Below the pieces are notes generated by a model. The model made no database searches. It was not told the origin of the DNA and saw only the letters and a list, made by a program, of their open reading frames with translations. A stretch of DNA of 64,000 bases from Asterella californica (taxonomy: Eukaryota > Streptophyta > Marchantiopsida > Marchantiales > Aytoniaceae), in contig JAYKYS010000001.1 in NCBI GenBank assembly GCA_036924285.1, positions 26,225,501-26,289,500 on the forward strand. The letters are read 5' to 3'. Positions 62,016 to 64,000 of this stretch are shown here, piece after piece; the stretch's first letter is position 1, and each line of letters begins with the position of its first letter. Position numbers and translations under genes: made by a program.

Positions 62016-63449
62016 AGATCCGGGCATGACATTAACTCTCTGTTTATGACTTTGTTCTGTTCTGACTCCAGTTTCCGTGCTACCATTTACTCCGTCATTT
62101 TTGTGTAATCTGCTTTGGATTCCTACCTATACACAAAGACAGGAGTTAAGGTTAGCGCACCTCGCCTTCGGAACTAAATGTGAACTCTGGAAAGACGAGG
62201 TCCTGGTGAGTTGGAAATATCCAAAAGCTTTAACTTTTCTTGTGCATCTATAGCCTAACCTCTCACTCCTGCGTGCTGATGAAGTTTGACTGAGACTGTT
62301 TTTCCCTAGAGTGGGACAAAAACTTGGGACAAAAATTCAACAGGAGATCCTATAAGAGCTAGGATCGAAGACCAAAGATGTAATTAGGTTGTATTCAGAC
62401 TTCTATTGACGAAATTATTCAAACTTTATCGTGAGTTTACGCGAGCTGATGCATTGAGGCACCGCATGTGGTTGTATCGAGGTTCAGGATGGACGAAGCC
62501 CACGCAAGGTTGTTTTCATTTTCTTGGATAAGTGTAAGTTTTTCATTCACACCTAGCCGTCGCTTTCTTTTCTTTTCACTTCTTGAGATAGTTCTCTAGC
62601 TTGTAGTTTTAATTTTCCACCAGCCTCTACCGTAGAAATGAACTGACTGAAACAAGGGAGTCCAAAGCAAGATGTCTTGTGGTGGTGTATGACATGCTTG
62701 TCTGAAGAGAAGGTTAGACCTTTCATTTTTTGCGCTATGCAGTCTTTTGATTATTTTATGTCTTTTGATGCATGATATCAGGTCTAGGCACTAGATTATT
62801 GAGCATATATATAAGTGGAAGGAGCTACAGTTAGGAGCTGTGCGGTTTGTCTCATGACTTCTGAACTGATGTTCACGTCCACGACCTCCATCCGATAAGC
62901 TACAGGGCAGAAGTAGGTATGTACAAGCATCTTCATCAGATCATCTGTCATGCTGACTCGGAAGTTGTTGCGCAGGCTTGTTCCAATTTAATGACCGATC
63001 TAAGCGTCGAAAGTACAGCTAGATCTAGAGTTAACACGTACTTAATCTTCCATGATGGAGAAAAGCAGATGAATTGGTTTGAAAACTTGCGACTACGGTG
63101 TAGTATCAAAAGTCCTAGATCTGAGGTTAGTTCAGGTTTGGAAGCCTGAGTGGTATCACTTACCTTAGTCCTCGCAGTCCTCGAGAGGGAACTTAATCTC
63201 ATGTTCTTGTGATCATGAAGGTCCGCCAGAGACAGGTGAGGGATCTAGCAGAGAGACTCCTGGAGGAAGGATCAAGTCACAATTCAGTTTCATTCGACAC
63301 TCTTCACGTTACAATTAGAGGTAGTTCATTTGCAGCTAGAGAGCATTACTGGTGTAGATGTGTCATAGAATACAGATTACGACTTCGCTCTGTGGTACCC
63401 TCAGTTCACTCGATGCACTGAGTAATTTGGACCTTTCTGTGATCGACCA
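62016..63449. other. Host-like DNA with weak coding hints
   Basis: No confident gene. Plus-strand frames at 62919-63149 (76 codons, ARSRVNTYLIFHDGEKQMNW) and 63209-63421 (70 codons, TIRGSSFAAREHYWCRCVIE) have amino-acid composition of real exons and could precede the ORF at 63450, but no convincing splice chain was found. Confidence 0.4.
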
Positions 63450-64000
63450 TGTACTTGAGAGAGTCCAGAGAGAAATACGATTGTGAGTATATGTGTAGGA
63501 GAGCTCGTCCCGACAAGGGATATCAATTCGTCAGCAGTCGTACTTTACGTCGACATAAACAGAAAGATCGTTCAGGAGAACTGGCCTCCGAGATTGCAGT
63601 GGAAAGAGAGAGAGTCAAAAGTCATGCAGAGAACGTTATCATAAGGGATGGTTCAAGACCATCAGAAGTTCAAGCAAGACTTCAATCCTACCACTCAACG
63701 TTATGGAGGTATTCTCAAATGAGGTCTGTGATGAGAAGTTTTTATCCAAACTTTTTTGAGAGCCAACAAGATGAAGTTACAAATCCAGTGAGCTTAGACG
63801 TGAGCTTGGACGAGATCCCGCATCCCATAAGTTTTCCCATAGTTAGGTCTGTTTCGGAAGCTGTGTCCTTGTCTGTGTACACTCCTACTTTCGATGATTC
63901 TATCTATAAGGAGACATGGAAACTTCAGTATACGTTGGACAAATGTAAGATTGCTATTGAGGTGCAGGATGAGATCTTCCAAACTTTGTTTGGGAAATGT
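63450..64000 (+). CDS. Unknown protein with Cys/His N-terminal motif, cut by window end
   Basis: Open from ATG 63450 (MYLRESREKYDCEYMCRRAR) for 183 codons with no stop before the window ends. The N-terminus has C-x3-C, then GYQFVSSRTLRRHKQK. The Cys pair followed by R-T-x-x-R-H recalls a small zinc-binding motif found ahead of transposase-like domains in several eukaryotic proteins; this is a resemblance only. A charged helix follows (EIAVERERVKSHAENVIIRD), then YHSTLWRYSQMRSVMRSFYP and acidic linker. It may be an internal exon of a longer gene, in which case the Met is not the start. Confidence 0.5.

Overview
The window is eukaryotic and is dominated by Ty3/Gypsy-type LTR retrotransposons. 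Tat-lineage-like motifs, tRNA-type primer sites and a 3' accessory ORF of the kind known from plant elements point to the plant lineage, perhaps a charophyte alga or a seedless land plant. I cannot name a species. There are no bacterial operons, CRISPR arrays or rRNA.

Layout. 1-2349: host-like DNA with a diverged direct duplication. 2350-5902: a plus-strand, multi-exon host-like gene with a SAM domain, a 70-bp tandem repeat that multiplies a splice acceptor, and one homopolymer frameshift. 5903-9295: gene-poor DNA with a 157-bp tandem array and two decayed LTR pieces. 9296-58138: about 49 kb of nested retrotransposons. 58513-62015: a large imperfect inverted repeat (foldback-like element). 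62016-64000: host-like DNA ending in an ORF open from 63450 to the window edge.

The nest can be unpicked from LTR termini and 4-bp target duplications. Family names are mine. G1a (9658-20618, TSD GGTC) sits inside an LTR of family S. G1a itself carries a solo S LTR (9827-11199, TSD CCGC) and a solo G2 LTR (14185-16589, TSD ACGC/ACGT). A Tat-like element T (20809-30620) follows, with gag-pol on one side of its LTR and a 3' accessory ORF on the other. A gutted element G3 (30620-31159 and 53297-56328) is split by a G2-like LTR, G2d (31160-31353 and 51138-53296, TSD CCGT). G2d is split by G1b (31354-51133, TSD GAAC). G1b is split by a complete G2 element (35360-46170, TSD ACGT). All coding regions of the nest read on the minus strand, except the small fragment at 56365-56712.

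G2 is the only element that looks alive: 2404-bp LTRs differing at about five sites, a primer site, a polypurine tract, and intact gag-protease and RT-RNase H-integrase ORFs linked by an apparent -1 frameshift. G1, T, G3 and S copies are broken by stops, frameshifts, deletions and insertions.

The most unusual find is a pair of adjacent small ORFs (71 and about 67 codons, 5-10 nt apart). They lie just downstream of the TATA box in G2-type LTRs, and between primer site and gag in the unrelated element G3. Four diverged lineages in this window keep ORF-a at exactly 216 nt without an indel. The two ORFs also look homologous to each other, so this seems to be a duplicated, bicistronic leader protein module that I do not recognise.
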